DNA from: Capnocytophaga sputigena
GTDB lineage: Bacteria; Bacteroidota; Bacteroidia; Flavobacteriales; Flavobacteriaceae
Assembly (NCBI RefSeq): GCF_900446695.1
Contig: NZ_UAVP01000003.1
Coordinates: 1 to 64,000, forward strand
Direction of reading: 5' to 3'
DNA: 64,000 nucleotides
A program made the translations under genes and the position numbers. The notes under the pieces are model-generated. The model saw only the letters and a program-made list of their open reading frames with translations, was not told the DNA's origin and did no database searches. Below are positions 36,553-46,661 of this stretch, piece after piece (positions within the stretch are counted from its first letter, which is position 1; each line of letters opens with the position of its first letter).

Positions 36553-36847
36553 CTATGATAACAAATGTTTTACTAAAACTTTAATAATGTTATTTCATTG
36601 GTATAAAGTTATTTATGAAGAAAAAATGAATCTTTTATTCAATTAATATTTCATAAAGTATTTATGTACTATGTATGTGTTTATGTAAACAAACTAATAA
36701 TCAGTGTATTAACCGTTAATTTAAACAAAAGCAACAAGCATTTATTACGCTTACTAACGCTTTCGCTTTTGTTACAATAGTTACACTTTAACTTTAAAAT
36801 ATCTTGATAAAATATTAATAACCAGTATTTTAATATAATAATTATAT
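36553..36847. other. Intergenic leader region upstream of corA
   Basis: Nothing coding was found in these 295 AT-rich bases. A 9-bp inverted repeat (AACAAAAGC at 36724-36732 with GCTTTTGTT at 36765-36773) encloses 32 bases and could form a hairpin about 75 bases before the corA start. Confidence 0.4.
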
Positions 36848-37936
36848 ATGAGTAAAAATATAGTCTCTACTACCAAGAAGAAACGCAAGGCAAATCGCTC
36901 TAAAAAGGTAGGTTTACCTGCAGGTAGTTTGGTGTATTTTGGTAACAAAGAAAAGCCTCTTAATATAGAAGTCATTAGTTATAATGATTCCTCTTATTCA
37001 ATGAAGAAAGTAGTATCAGCAGAAGAGGCTTTGAACTTTATAACAGACAACTGCATAACTTGGCTCAATGTAAATGGATTGAATAATATTGAGGAAGTAA
37101 AGAAATTAGGAAATTACGTACAGTTAAACAACTTACTTTTAGAAGATATCTTAGATACCGAACACCGCCCCAAAGTGGAAATACTTGATGAGCATATTTT
37201 GGTAATCATCAAAATGCTTTATTACGGTAAAGACGAACAACTCATTTCAGAGCACTTAGCCTTGGTATTAGGTAAAAACTATCTTATCACTTTTCAAGAA
37301 AGTGAAGGAGAAGACGTATTTGAACCCGTACGTAAACGTTTGCAAAGTGCTGATAGCAGTCTGCGCAAACGCCCAGCTGACTATTTGCTATTTGGACTCT
37401 TAGATGCTATTGTAGACAACTATTTTGTGATTTTGGATAAAGTAAGCGATAAGATTGAAACCATTGAAGACGAGATTATCATTCACGCTCGTGAAGATAT
37501 GATTTCCGAAATTCAGTTGCTGAAAAAGAGTGCTATCTTTTTGCAAAAATCAATTGTGCCTTCTCGTGAGGTAGTAAACAAGATTGAGAAAACCCCTCAT
37601 TATCTTATCAACACCGATACTAAACACTATTTCCGTGACCTCCACGACCACACAGTGCAAATTGTGGAAACACTCAGCACCTACCGCGATATCCTTTGGG
37701 GACTTACTGATACCTATATGGGGGCAATGAGTAACAAAATGAACAACATTATGCGCTTGCTTACCCTTATTTCTACTATTTTTATTCCACTTACTTTTAT
37801 TGTTGGAGTATATGGAATGAATTTTAAATATATGCCTGAATTAGAAGTATGGTGGGCATATCCATTAGTATGGTTGGTGATGATAGCTATTTCATTAGCA
37901 ATGATTTTCTACTTCAAACGTAAAAAATGGCTTTGA
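36848..37936 (+). CDS. corA: CorA-type magnesium/cobalt transporter
   Basis: This 362-residue protein has a long cytoplasmic N-terminal domain and two C-terminal membrane helices. The first helix ends with the signature GVYGMNF and the last is followed by basic residues (YFKRKKWL). The periplasmic loop (YMPELEVWW) has the usual MPEL sequence. It forms a pentameric magnesium channel in the inner membrane. Its last bases carry the promoter of the next gene. Confidence 0.93.
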   Translation: MSKNIVSTTKKKRKANRSKKVGLPAGSLVYFGNKEKPLNIEVISYNDSSYSMKKVVSAEEALNFITDNCITWLNVNGLNNIEEVKKLGNYVQLNNLLLEDILDTEHRPKVEILDEHILVIIKMLYYGKDEQLISEHLALVLGKNYLITFQESEGEDVFEPVRKRLQSADSSLRKRPADYLLFGLLDAIVDNYFVILDKVSDKIETIEDEIIIHAREDMISEIQLLKKSAIFLQKSIVPSREVVNKIEKTPHYLINTDTKHYFRDLHDHTVQIVETLSTYRDILWGLTDTYMGAMSNKMNNIMRLLTLISTIFIPLTFIVGVYGMNFKYMPELEVWWAYPLVWLVMIAISLAMIFYFKRKKWL

Positions 37937-37961
37937 TTTTCATAAAAATACACTATCTTTG
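37933..37961 (+). promoter_or_regulatory. Bacteroidetes-type promoter of the THUMP-like methyltransferase gene
   Basis: TTTG at 37933-37936, inside the end of corA, is followed after 17 bases by TATCTTTG at 37954-37961. The next ATG is only 6 bases on, implying a nearly leaderless transcript. Confidence 0.6.
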
Positions 37962-37967
37962 CACGCT

Positions 37968-39125
37968 ATGAATTTGTTAGACAAGAACGTACAACACTTT
38001 ATCAAGGAATATAAAGGGGCAACTACCGATTTGCTCCTGAAAAAAACTGTGTTCAATGGCATTTCTAACAAAGAATTAGTACAACAGATTGAAGGCAGAC
38101 GTACAGCAGGTAAAAAATTACCTTTCTTGCTTGTTAAAGAGAACGTATTGTTTCCGCCAACACTCAATTTAGAACAAACCTCCTCTGAGGCAACCGCTCA
38201 GTATAAGGCACAAAACTTACAAGGAGAACGTTTTTTAGATCTTACTTGTGGGTTCGGTATTGATGCATTCTTTCTTTCTGAAAAGTTTAAAGAAGTTACT
38301 TTAGTAGAGGAAAATGAGGAGCTTCTCAGCAAAGTAAAACATAATTGGCAGGTATTAGAGTGCAAGGCAACCTTTATAAATGGAAGCGCAGAAGCTTTTT
38401 TGAAAGCAACAACAGGACATTACAACCTTATTTATCTTGATCCTGATCGTAGAGACGCACTCAAACAAAAGAAGTTTCTCTTAGAAGACCTCTCACCTAA
38501 TATCTTAGAGTTACAGTCTGTACTATTGCAAAAAGCAGATAAAGTGCTTACCAAACTCTCACCTATGATAGATATTAGTTATCTGTTGCATACGCTACCC
38601 AAGATAACACATATACATTTGGTAGCCTTACGCAATGAAGTAAAGGAGGTGTTAGTAGTACAAGAAGCTAAAACAGAAATAGAAACACAAGTACAAATAC
38701 ATTGTGTAAATTTGGAGACTGAAGAGCCTATTTTGCAATTTGCAGAAGAAGTGTTGCATAGTTCTCAAGTGGTGTATAGTGCGCCTAAAAAGTACTTATA
38801 TATTCCTAATAATGCTTTGTTGAAATCAGGAGCTTTTAATTATATAACGCAGCATTTTGAAGTAAAGAAGTTGGACGTAAATACTCATCTATACACCTCC
38901 GAGCAGCTTAAAAAGTCCTTTGCTGGACGTGTTTTGGAGGTAACTCCTATCAATCCTAAAGAGTTGAAGAAAGGTAGTAAATATTGTATTCTCTCTAAAA
39001 ACTATCCGTTATCGGTAGCAGAAATTAAAAAGAAATATTGTATCGTGGAAGGTGGTAATAAATATCTTATCTTTACCCGTTCTGTTGAAGGGCTGGTCGT
39101 ACTTTTAGGGAAGGTAATCGAGTGA
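37968..39125 (+). CDS. Class I SAM methyltransferase with THUMP-like C-terminal domain
   Basis: This 385-residue protein has an N-terminal helical part. A SAM-binding core follows (FLDLTCGFGIDAFFLS at about residues 85-100, then VTLVEENEELL and the YLDPDRRD motif IV), and then a THUMP-like domain with a lysine-rich C-terminus. Bacteroidetes proteins of this kind are presumed RNA methyltransferases; the target is unknown. ATG 37968 fits the promoter. Its 3' end overlaps the convergent DUF4421 frame by about 50 bases. Confidence 0.8.
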   Translation: MNLLDKNVQHFIKEYKGATTDLLLKKTVFNGISNKELVQQIEGRRTAGKKLPFLLVKENVLFPPTLNLEQTSSEATAQYKAQNLQGERFLDLTCGFGIDAFFLSEKFKEVTLVEENEELLSKVKHNWQVLECKATFINGSAEAFLKATTGHYNLIYLDPDRRDALKQKKFLLEDLSPNILELQSVLLQKADKVLTKLSPMIDISYLLHTLPKITHIHLVALRNEVKEVLVVQEAKTEIETQVQIHCVNLETEEPILQFAEEVLHSSQVVYSAPKKYLYIPNNALLKSGAFNYITQHFEVKKLDVNTHLYTSEQLKKSFAGRVLEVTPINPKELKKGSKYCILSKNYPLSVAEIKKKYCIVEGGNKYLIFTRSVEGLVVLLGKVIE

Positions 39126-40037
39126 GGAAGTTTTTCCTTTTGAGGTAAAAATGCTTAGTAAAGGATAATTGTATACTAGGAGTAATCAAGCGAATAGGTT
39201 TGCTATCCATAGGATAAACTGACTTGTTATTAAAAATTCCCGATAAGGCTACAGTCCAATCATCTTTCAAATACACAAATGAAAAGCGCGTTATAGAAGT
39301 AGGATAAATCTTAATATTGAAATCCTGAAGAACATCGATTTGGTTACCAAAATTCAGTCCACCAATAAACGCCCCTGTAAGTAACCAATGTTTACCAGCC
39401 ACCCACGAATAGCCATAACCCACGTGAAAACCTATTTGAAAATTCTCAAAAGCTTCAGTGCTCACATTTTCTGTTTTAGCATCAGGTTCTATGCGATGCC
39501 AATAGAAACCACTGCCAAAAAGTAAACTACCCGCCGATTTCACTTGGCGTTCGCTTTGCTCAAAGGCAGCCCGTGCCGAGAACTTGTCAGCACGCATACG
39601 TAAGTGCTTTCTACACCTATTTGCTGGGTAGAAAGAGTAGGGAAGAGGGTGTAATTCTCTTTGCCTCTATCGATATAAAATCCTGTATAATCCTGATAAT
39701 AAGCATCTATAAGTATACGTTTACCATATTTATGAGCTTGTATATCTATACTGCGAGTTTTTAGGTTAGTTTTATTTTTTAGTCGGAATAAGTTCTGTGC
39801 ATAAAGTACGTTAAGTCCTAATATCTTGCGCAAACCTATTCCTAATCCTAAACTAAATGGGTAGTTAGGCGAATAAACCTTTTTCCCTTGCGTAAGTATG
39901 AGCATTTTAGTAGGTGCATATGCTCTGAGCCATATTTCTTGCGAATAAGGTTGAATATAAGTGGTATCTTGCTCTTGAGCATAACTCAAAGGGCTGCTGC
40001 CCCATAAAAAAATCAATAATAAAGCTCGTAAATTCAT
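39073..40037 (-). pseudogene. DUF4421 outer-membrane protein gene, frameshifted
   Basis: Start ATG 40037 gives a signal peptide (MNLRALLLIFLWGSSPLSYA) and a beta-barrel-like protein (RILIDAYYQDYTGFYIDRGK). This frame leaves the family after GVESTYV near base 39600. The rest continues in another frame from base 39597 (MRADKFSARAAFEQSERQVK to the C-terminus at 39073). Together they make about 320 residues of DUF4421, an outer-membrane family of Bacteroidetes. One frameshift separates the halves, so the gene is either inactivated or affected by a sequencing error. The halves overlap in an out-of-frame stretch. Confidence 0.72.
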
Positions 40038-40058
40038 TGTTAAATATAAAAACGGGTA

Positions 40059-40066
40059 CAAAAGTA
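40059..40066 (-). promoter_or_regulatory. -7 element for the DUF4421 gene
   Basis: On the minus strand this reads TACTTTTG, a match to TAnnTTTG, 21 bases before the ATG at 40037. Its presence suggests the frameshifted gene is still transcribed. Confidence 0.45.
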
Positions 40067-40083
40067 ATATATTTTTAGCAACT

Positions 40084-40701
40084 ATGGAAATCATACTCAA
40101 ATACTTTCCCTCACTTAGTGAACAACAACAACAACAATTCACACAGCTCAAAACATTGTATGAAAAGTGGAATGCTCAAATAAACGTCATCTCACGCAAA
40201 GATATTGATGATTTTTATGAACGACACGTATTACATAGTTTGGCAATAGCTAAATGCATTCAATTCCGTGATGGTACTCAAATATTAGATGTAGGTACTG
40301 GTGGAGGCTTCCCTGGTATACCTTTAGCTATAATGTTTCCTAACTGCCAGTTTACATTAGTTGATTCTATTGGAAAAAAAATAAAAGTAGTACAAGAAGT
40401 AGTAAAAGCTTTAAAGCTCACCAATGTAACGGCTATGCAAATAAGAGCCGAAGAACTAAAAGATACTTACGACTTTGTAGTAAGTCGTGCTGTTACTCAA
40501 ATGAAGGATTTTGTACCTTGGGTAAAAGGAAAGTTCAAGAAGACTTCTAAAAACGTTCTCTCTAATGGTATTCTTTATTTAAAAGGTGGCGAACTTACTG
40601 AGGAGTTAGCACCTTTTCCTAAGGCAGTACTGACTGACATCAGTAGTTATTACGATGAACCTTTCTTCGAGACTAAGAAAATAGTGTATTTACCTTTCTA
40701 A
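40084..40701 (+). CDS. rsmG: 16S rRNA (guanine527-N7)-methyltransferase RsmG
   Basis: This 205-residue protein of normal RsmG length has EKWNAQINVISRKDIDDFYE and RHVLHSL, the SAM motif ILDVGTGGGFPGIPLA, and FVVSRAVTQM in the position of the catalytic region. It methylates G527 of 16S rRNA in the 30S subunit. It is divergent from the DUF4421 gene and its last 4 bases overlap the convergent RsmI-like gene. Confidence 0.93.
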   Translation: MEIILKYFPSLSEQQQQQFTQLKTLYEKWNAQINVISRKDIDDFYERHVLHSLAIAKCIQFRDGTQILDVGTGGGFPGIPLAIMFPNCQFTLVDSIGKKIKVVQEVVKALKLTNVTAMQIRAEELKDTYDFVVSRAVTQMKDFVPWVKGKFKKTSKNVLSNGILYLKGGELTEELAPFPKAVLTDISSYYDEPFFETKKIVYLPF

Positions 40702-41405
40702 GCCCCTATTATAAAGATTGTAGGTCGTTTTTGTATATCAATTTTTACCTTTCTCCAAAGATGTATTGGGAGTGTTTTTATTTCTTCAGTAGGAAGTGTA
40801 ATATCACAAGCTATACATAAAAGAGTATCAGCTTGTAAGTTATCCATAAGGTTACTAAACATTTGTTGGTTACGATAAGGAGTTTCTATAAATAGTTGAG
40901 ACTGTCCTTCACTTGCTTTGCGTTCTAGGGCTTTCAGTATTTTCTTGCGTTCTTGTTTATCAATAGGTAAATAACCATTGAAAGCAAAATTTTGCCCATT
41001 GAGCCCGCTTGCCATCATTGCTAATAAAAGTGAAGAAGGACCTACTAAGGGGATAACTTTTAATCCTTTTTGATGAGCTATACGCACTATATCAGCACCA
41101 GGATCGGCAATGCCAGGACAACCAGCTTCCGAGATAATACCTATAGAATTTCCTTCCATACAAGGAGCGAAAAAGTTACTAAAATCACTATTACGCTGGT
41201 GCTTATCAATTACAGCAATTTGTAAATCAGCTTGTTTTTTATCTGGTACCATCAGTTTGATAAACTTTCTTGCTGATTTTTCATTTTCTACTACAAAATA
41301 AGTAAGTGAACACAGTATATTGCTCACTTGTGCTGGTAATACATCAAGAGCGCTATCTCCCAACAAATTGGGGATTAAGTATATATTTCCTTTTGTTTGT
41401 TCCAT
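40698..41405 (-). CDS. RsmI-like tetrapyrrole-methylase family protein
   Basis: This 235-residue protein has the methylase fold of RsmI (IYLIPNLLG, then ISEAGCPGIADPGADIV and VPLVGPSSLLLAMMASGLNG, IETPYRNQQM). RsmI methylates C1402 of 16S rRNA. This shorter, divergent form is a Bacteroidetes paralogue whose substrate is uncertain. Its stop region overlaps rsmG by 4 bases tail to tail, and a glycosyltransferase gene lies directly upstream on the same strand. Confidence 0.8.
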   Translation of the reverse strand: MEQTKGNIYLIPNLLGDSALDVLPAQVSNILCSLTYFVVENEKSARKFIKLMVPDKKQADLQIAVIDKHQRNSDFSNFFAPCMEGNSIGIISEAGCPGIADPGADIVRIAHQKGLKVIPLVGPSSLLLAMMASGLNGQNFAFNGYLPIDKQERKKILKALERKASEGQSQLFIETPYRNQQMFSNLMDNLQADTLLCIACDITLPTEEIKTLPIHLWRKVKIDIQKRPTIFIIGA

Positions 41406-42260
41406 TTATCTGTTATAAAATTTGCTAAAAATTCCTTTCCAACGATATTGCCTTACCCATTTACCTTCTTCTGCAGAGAGTAAGTAAGGTTGTTTTTCTT
41501 GTTTTGCTTTGTAAAAACCTTTGCAATAATCTAAGAAGAGTTTGCCTCTACGTTTCTTTACAGCTAATTTTACTGCAGCAAGTAATGTAAGAAGTACACC
41601 ATATCGCATACGATAAAATACGCTTCCTTGTAAATAACGGGCATTGCTTTTATAACCTGCTCCTGTAGGACGAAGATGTTTTACGTGAAGAGTTTCATCA
41701 GTTTGTACTATCCATCCGTGATAGCGTGCTAATAACTCATCAGCTGTATCCCACCCCATTGCCATTTTTAATCCTCCTATGGCTTCAAAACACGCTTTCC
41801 GATATGATTTTACAGCACCTCTCAAATGGTCTTTATTTGTGAGATTTTCAAGTACCCACAAGCCATTTTTCTCAATATAACAAAAGCCTCCAAACATTCC
41901 TAATTGAGGATTTTTGCTATATTGTAGATTTAGTATTTCAAGATAATCATCAGGAAAAATAAGGTCTGCATCAAATTTACAAATCACTTCTATATCTTCT
42001 TTTAGATAAGAAAGTCCATAGTTGAAAGTTTGTACAACTTTAGCTCCAGGTAAGTGTTCTCCTTTTTCACCACGTTGTATCAATTGTACTATAGGATACT
42101 TAGAAGCAATGTGATTTACTACCTCAGCAGTGCTATCAGTAGAACCATCATCTACTACTATAATTTGAGAAGGAAGATAAGTTTGATTGAGCAGAGAATG
42201 TAGAGTAGTACCAATGCTTTCTGCCTCATTATAAGCAGGGATAACAATTCCGATATTCAT
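41406..42260 (-). CDS. Family 2 glycosyltransferase
   Basis: This 284-residue protein has a GT-A fold: IGIVIPAYNEAESIGTTLHS at the N-terminus, VVDDGSTDST, CKFDADLIFP as the DxD motif and a Trp/Asp motif in MAMGWDTADE. It transfers a sugar to an unknown acceptor, probably at the cell envelope. ATG 42260 lies one base past the stop of the ABC gene, favouring it over an in-frame start four codons upstream. Confidence 0.87.
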   Translation of the reverse strand: MNIGIVIPAYNEAESIGTTLHSLLNQTYLPSQIIVVDDGSTDSTAEVVNHIASKYPIVQLIQRGEKGEHLPGAKVVQTFNYGLSYLKEDIEVICKFDADLIFPDDYLEILNLQYSKNPQLGMFGGFCYIEKNGLWVLENLTNKDHLRGAVKSYRKACFEAIGGLKMAMGWDTADELLARYHGWIVQTDETLHVKHLRPTGAGYKSNARYLQGSVFYRMRYGVLLTLLAAVKLAVKKRRGKLFLDYCKGFYKAKQEKQPYLLSAEEGKWVRQYRWKGIFSKFYNR

Positions 42261-42261
42261 T

Positions 42262-42942
42262 TTACTTAGCACTATCGGTTTCTATAAGTCCGTCTTTTAA
42301 TCGGATAATACGCTTGGCATACTGTGCTATATCTTCCTCGTGAGTAACCAAGATAACGGTATTTCCTTTTTGGTAAATTTCGTCAAAAAGGTTCATTATT
42401 TCATAAGAAGTTTTAGAGTCGAGATTTCCTGTAGGTTCATCTGCTAAAATAATAGAAGGGTGATTTACCAAAGCACGTGCGACAGCCACTCTTTGGCGTT
42501 GTCCTCCTGATAACTCATTAGGTTTGTGAAGCATACGATTATCTAAGCCTACTAATTTCAATACCTCTTTAGCACGCTCGTGTCGTTTTTCTTTCTTAAC
42601 ACCAGCGTATACCATTGGGAGAGCCACATTATCTAAAGCTGTAGTACGTGGCATCAAATTAAAAGTTTGAAATACGAAACCTATTTCTTTATTACGTATA
42701 TCAGCTAACTCTGAATCACTCATCTTGCTCACATCTTTTCCGTTTAAGATATATTCACCAGAAGTGGGAGTATCTAAGCAGCCTAAGATATTCATTAAGG
42801 TAGATTTGCCTGATCCTGATGGTCCCATTAGAGCAACATACTCTCCTTTTTCTATGGAAAGATTGATACCTTTTAGTACGTGTAGTATTTCAGAACCTAA
42901 TCTAAAATCGCGTTTGATATTTTTAATTTCTAGTAAACTCAT
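42262..42942 (-). CDS. LolD/MacB-type ABC transporter ATPase
   Basis: This 226-residue ATPase has Walker [10 protein letters not shown], the Q-loop [11 protein letters not shown], signature [16 protein letters not shown], Walker [13 protein letters not shown] and the H-loop VTHEE. The KxGFVFQ and [10 protein letters not shown] segments are those of the MacB/LolD group that drive lipoprotein or substrate export from the inner membrane. No permease gene is adjacent. It is in one operon with rdgB (upstream by 7 bases) and the glycosyltransferase. Confidence 0.88.
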   Translation of the reverse strand: MSLLEIKNIKRDFRLGSEILHVLKGINLSIEKGEYVALMGPSGSGKSTLMNILGCLDTPTSGEYILNGKDVSKMSDSELADIRNKEIGFVFQTFNLMPRTTALDNVALPMVYAGVKKEKRHERAKEVLKLVGLDNRMLHKPNELSGGQRQRVAVARALVNHPSIILADEPTGNLDSKTSYEIMNLFDEIYQKGNTVILVTHEEDIAQYAKRIIRLKDGLIETDSAK

Positions 42943-42949
42943 CTTTTCC

Positions 42950-43531
42950 TTACTGAATTTTTTGATTTAAGAAATCTAACAACTTTTCAAAAGCTTTTCC
43001 ACGGTGACTGATACAATTTTTTTCGTCTTGAGTGAGTTCAGCAAAAGTTTTATCAGAGTTTTCAGGAATAAATATAGGGTCATACCCAAAACCATTAGTT
43101 CCTATGGGAGTTGTACCTATATTTCCTTTTGCAATACCTTCAAAAGTATATACAACACCTTCTAAGCACAAGGCTATAACAGTTTTAAATTGAGCTTCTC
43201 GGTGAGAGATTCCCTCCATATTTCTCAAAAGCAATTGCATATTATCTGCATCGCTTTTGTGTTCACCTGCATAACGTGCTGAATATACCCCTGGAGCATT
43301 ATTTAATGCTTGAACTTCTAAACCTGTATCATCAGCAAAAACATTACAATGATAGTGTTTTTGGATGTATTGTACTTTTAGTAAGGCATTGCCCTCAATG
43401 GTAGTAGCTGTTTCGGGAATATCTTCATCACAGCCGATATCATCCAAACTCAACAATTGAATGTTTGAAGGTAAAAGAGCTTGTATTTCCCTCAATTTAT
43501 GCTGATTATGGGTAGCAAATACTAATTTCAC
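42950..43531 (-). CDS. rdgB: RdgB/HAM1 dITP/XTP pyrophosphatase
   Basis: This 193-residue protein starts [20 protein letters not shown] and has [37 protein letters not shown] and the [11 protein letters not shown] tail, all diagnostic of HAM1 proteins. It hydrolyses dITP, ITP and XTP to monophosphates, keeping deaminated purines out of DNA. It sits 8 bases from the DUF349 gene in the same operon. Confidence 0.95.
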   Translation of the reverse strand: MKLVFATHNQHKLREIQALLPSNIQLLSLDDIGCDEDIPETATTIEGNALLKVQYIQKHYHCNVFADDTGLEVQALNNAPGVYSARYAGEHKSDADNMQLLLRNMEGISHREAQFKTVIALCLEGVVYTFEGIAKGNIGTTPIGTNGFGYDPIFIPENSDKTFAELTQDEKNCISHRGKAFEKLLDFLNQKIQ

Positions 43532-43539
43532 AACTAAAA

Positions 43540-45360
43540 CTATTCTTTTTCTTCTGTGTTTTCCCCAGCTGTTTCAACTAATTGTGCTTTTTGCAAATGT
43601 TTTAGCTCTCGAAGTTTATTTTCCCAAGTTTTAAGAGCCTCTTTTTGATTATTGATGTTCTTAATCACATCACGCACTAATGGATTCTTCTCATCGATAT
43701 TACCAAAGAAAGCCAAGTTATTTTCTAATCGCAATACTTCCGACTTGAGTTCCTCAATACGACGTTTTACAAAGATTACCTCATTGTTGAGAGAATTCTC
43801 ATTATCATCATTGATAAGTCGTTCTAATTTATTGTTGTATTTAATAATCTCAATTTCTTGTTTATCAAAATTGAGTTTTTTGTACAATGCATCAATTATT
43901 TTGTGGAATTTGATGTCAATAGTTCTCTTAGAATGATGAGTAGCTCCTAAAGCATTCCATTCATTCACAAAATTCTGTAAGGTTTCTATTTCCTTATCTC
44001 TATCAGTGCTTAATTGGTATTCTTTTAGTTTGTCTAAGAAGGCTTTCTTTTGTTCAAGAGCATTATTTTCCTTATTCTTAGAATGTTGGATTGCTTCTGC
44101 AAAATGAGAAAAATAAGTATCACAGGCCTTTTTGAACTCTTTCCAAATTTTTTCGGTGTTTCTAAGAGGTACACTTCCTATTTCTTTCCACTCTTTCTGA
44201 ATGTTTTTCATCAATTCAGTAGTAGTTTCCCAGTCGGTGCTATTTTGGTTTGCTTTAGCTATTTCTACTAAGGCTAGTTTTTTGGTCAAATTTTCTTGTT
44301 GTTCTTTTTTAAGAACTTTGTAGAACTGGTTTTTCTTTTTGTTGAAGCTTCGCAAAGCTACATTGAAGTTTTTCCACACTTCATCAGCTTGTTGCAAAGG
44401 AACTTTTCCTACGTTTAAGAAGTTTTGTCTCAATTCTTCTACTTGTTTAGAAAGTTGCTTCCAAGCATTATGTGTAGTAGGTTCTTTTTCTCCTATTTTT
44501 TTAATACGATCGATAATGCTTTGTTTTTTCACAGCATTTTCCTCGTATATTTTATCTAAATTTTTGAGGTAATATTGACGTTTGTCATGTATTTTTTTTG
44601 TCAGTTCGCTAAAACGTTGCCATATACTCTCACGGTGTTCTTTATCTACAGGACCTATTTCTTCCTTCCAAATACGATGTAAGACTTGCAGTTCACGTGA
44701 GGCAAGTAGCGCATCTACATCATCTTGAGCGAGAGCTTCAGCTCGTTGAATGATTTTTAATTTTTCTTCCAAATTGCGTTTGAAGTCAATATCACGTAAA
44801 TCTTTACTTAGGTGGATATAGTCATAGAAATTTTCTACATGGTGGTGGTAGGTATTCCACAAGTCTTCATAATCGGCATTAGAAACAGCACCTGCTTTGC
44901 GCCAGCGTTCTTGCAATTGCTGGAATTGTTTAAAAGTTGTGCCTATGTGTTCCTCTGTATTGATAAGGTTCTTTAGCTCTTCTATAATTTCTCGACGCTT
45001 AGCAAGATTTTCCTTATGAGTTTTTTCCATTTCCTTGTAGTACTGATTACGCTTTTCACGATAGTTATTGAAAGCTGTGTAGAACTCCTTATAGATAGGA
45101 ATTTCATAAGAAAAGTTATGAGGTTCACCTCCATCGGCAATGAACTCTTCTCTTTTCTCTTCTACCAGTGCATCGTACTTTTTATCAAATTCATAGCGGA
45201 TAGCATCCACTTGTTTTTTGATAGCTTGAGTTTTCTCGGTAAGGAGCAGTTCTTTCAACTCTTTAGTTAATTCACTAAGAGACATTGCCTCATAATTCAC
45301 TAATGAAGCTTCTTCTAAACGATTGTCCTCTATGGCTAATGTGTTTTTTTCCTCTGACAT
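43540..45360 (-). CDS. DUF349 repeat protein
   Basis: This 606-residue, highly charged helical protein contains several DUF349 repeats, each with a 'LxxxWKxxGxVPxxxxxxLWxxFxxA' pattern (for example LQERWRKAGAVSNADYEDLW and QKEWKEIGSVPLRNTEKIWK). Long coiled coils flank them. DUF349 proteins may bind nucleic acids or associate with ribosomes; the precise function is unknown. It likely heads the operon with rdgB and the ABC ATPase. Confidence 0.88.
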   Translation of the reverse strand: MSEEKNTLAIEDNRLEEASLVNYEAMSLSELTKELKELLLTEKTQAIKKQVDAIRYEFDKKYDALVEEKREEFIADGGEPHNFSYEIPIYKEFYTAFNNYREKRNQYYKEMEKTHKENLAKRREIIEELKNLINTEEHIGTTFKQFQQLQERWRKAGAVSNADYEDLWNTYHHHVENFYDYIHLSKDLRDIDFKRNLEEKLKIIQRAEALAQDDVDALLASRELQVLHRIWKEEIGPVDKEHRESIWQRFSELTKKIHDKRQYYLKNLDKIYEENAVKKQSIIDRIKKIGEKEPTTHNAWKQLSKQVEELRQNFLNVGKVPLQQADEVWKNFNVALRSFNKKKNQFYKVLKKEQQENLTKKLALVEIAKANQNSTDWETTTELMKNIQKEWKEIGSVPLRNTEKIWKEFKKACDTYFSHFAEAIQHSKNKENNALEQKKAFLDKLKEYQLSTDRDKEIETLQNFVNEWNALGATHHSKRTIDIKFHKIIDALYKKLNFDKQEIEIIKYNNKLERLINDDNENSLNNEVIFVKRRIEELKSEVLRLENNLAFFGNIDEKNPLVRDVIKNINNQKEALKTWENKLRELKHLQKAQLVETAGENTEEKE

Positions 45361-45486
45361 ATCTAAGATTTAAATACAACTATTGTTTAAAAACGCTACT
45401 AAATTACAACAATATTTTGATATACGTACTTTTTTTTGAAAATATTTTCACTTTTATTCTCTATAATAAACATAAGTAGTTTATTA

Positions 45487-46641
45487 TCAGTATTTATTAA
45501 GGGAGATTTCTTTAAGACTTTCTATGAGAAAATCTACTTCTTCTATTGTATTAAAAGCTGAAAATGAGAAGCGCAACGAAGGATATTGTAGTGCTTCTTT
45601 TGGCATAAAAGCCGATAATACATGTGAAACTTGTACGCTACCGCTTTGGCAAGCACTTCCTTTTGAGCAGGCAATACCTTTTAGATCTAACTGAAAAAGC
45701 AAAGTGTTATCTTGCTGTTGTAATGCAGGAAAGCCTACGTTCACTATAGCATAACTACTTTCCTTTAAACTCTCTGATGTTCCATTGAATACTATCTCAG
45801 GAAAATGATGTTTGAGTTGATGTATAAAATATTGTTTCAAGTTTTTGAGTTTTTCAGTATTCTTGTCTAAATTTTTATAGCACAAGTTAAAAGCTACTTC
45901 CATACCCACTATGTTATGTACAGCTTCTGTACCTGCACGCAAACCTTTTTCTTGTTCTCCTCCAGTAATGATGCTATGTAAAGCTATACCTTTTCTAATA
46001 AAAGCAAATCCTACTCCTTTAGGTCCGTGAAACTTATGAGCTGAAGCTGTGATAAAATCTACAGGAATCTCTTGTAAGTTAATAGAATAATGTCCTACAG
46101 ATTGTACTGTATCAGAATGAAAATACGCTCCTTTTTCTTTGCAAAGTGTAGCTACTTCCTTCAAAGGCAAAATGTTTCCTATCTCATTATTTAGATGCAT
46201 CAAACTTACTAATACCTTTTTTTCAGTATATTGCTCAAGTAAGTTCTTTAAATGTTGAAGATCTATATCTCCTCTTTCCGTGAGATTCACATAAACTATT
46301 TGTATAGGATATTTCTTAGCTAATACTTCCAATGTATGTAGTACAGCGTGATGTTCTATAAGTGAAGAAATAACTACTTGTACGCCTAAATCACGTACGC
46401 AACTGTGGAGAATAAAATTATCAGCTTCAGTACCCCCTGAAGTAAAAATAATTTCAGAGGGTAAAGCATTTAGTTCTTTTGCTATTTGCTTGCGACTGTA
46501 TTCAATAAGTGATTTTGCACCACGCCCCAAGGCGTGAGTAGATGATGGATTACCATAAATATTATTCAATACTTCTGTTATTTTTTCTACAACCTCAGGA
46601 TAAAGGGGAGTAGTAGCCGCATTATCAAAATAGACTTTCAT
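45487..46641 (-). CDS. Cysteine desulfurase (class V aminotransferase)
   Basis: This 384-residue PLP enzyme begins MKVYFDNAATTPLYPEVVEK. It has SGGTEADN, VQSVGHY, the cofactor Lys in ASAHKFHGPKGVGF and the catalytic Cys loop with SACQSGS, all typical of NifS/IscS proteins. It removes sulfur from cysteine for Fe-S clusters or tRNA thiolation. No Fe-S scaffold gene is beside it, so which system it feeds is not known. Confidence 0.92.
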   Translation of the reverse strand: MKVYFDNAATTPLYPEVVEKITEVLNNIYGNPSSTHALGRGAKSLIEYSRKQIAKELNALPSEIIFTSGGTEADNFILHSCVRDLGVQVVISSLIEHHAVLHTLEVLAKKYPIQIVYVNLTERGDIDLQHLKNLLEQYTEKKVLVSLMHLNNEIGNILPLKEVATLCKEKGAYFHSDTVQSVGHYSINLQEIPVDFITASAHKFHGPKGVGFAFIRKGIALHSIITGGEQEKGLRAGTEAVHNIVGMEVAFNLCYKNLDKNTEKLKNLKQYFIHQLKHHFPEIVFNGTSESLKESSYAIVNVGFPALQQQDNTLLFQLDLKGIACSKGSACQSGSVQVSHVLSAFMPKEALQYPSLRFSFSAFNTIEEVDFLIESLKEISLNKY

Positions 46642-46661
46642 AGTTTTTGAAGGAGAAATTG

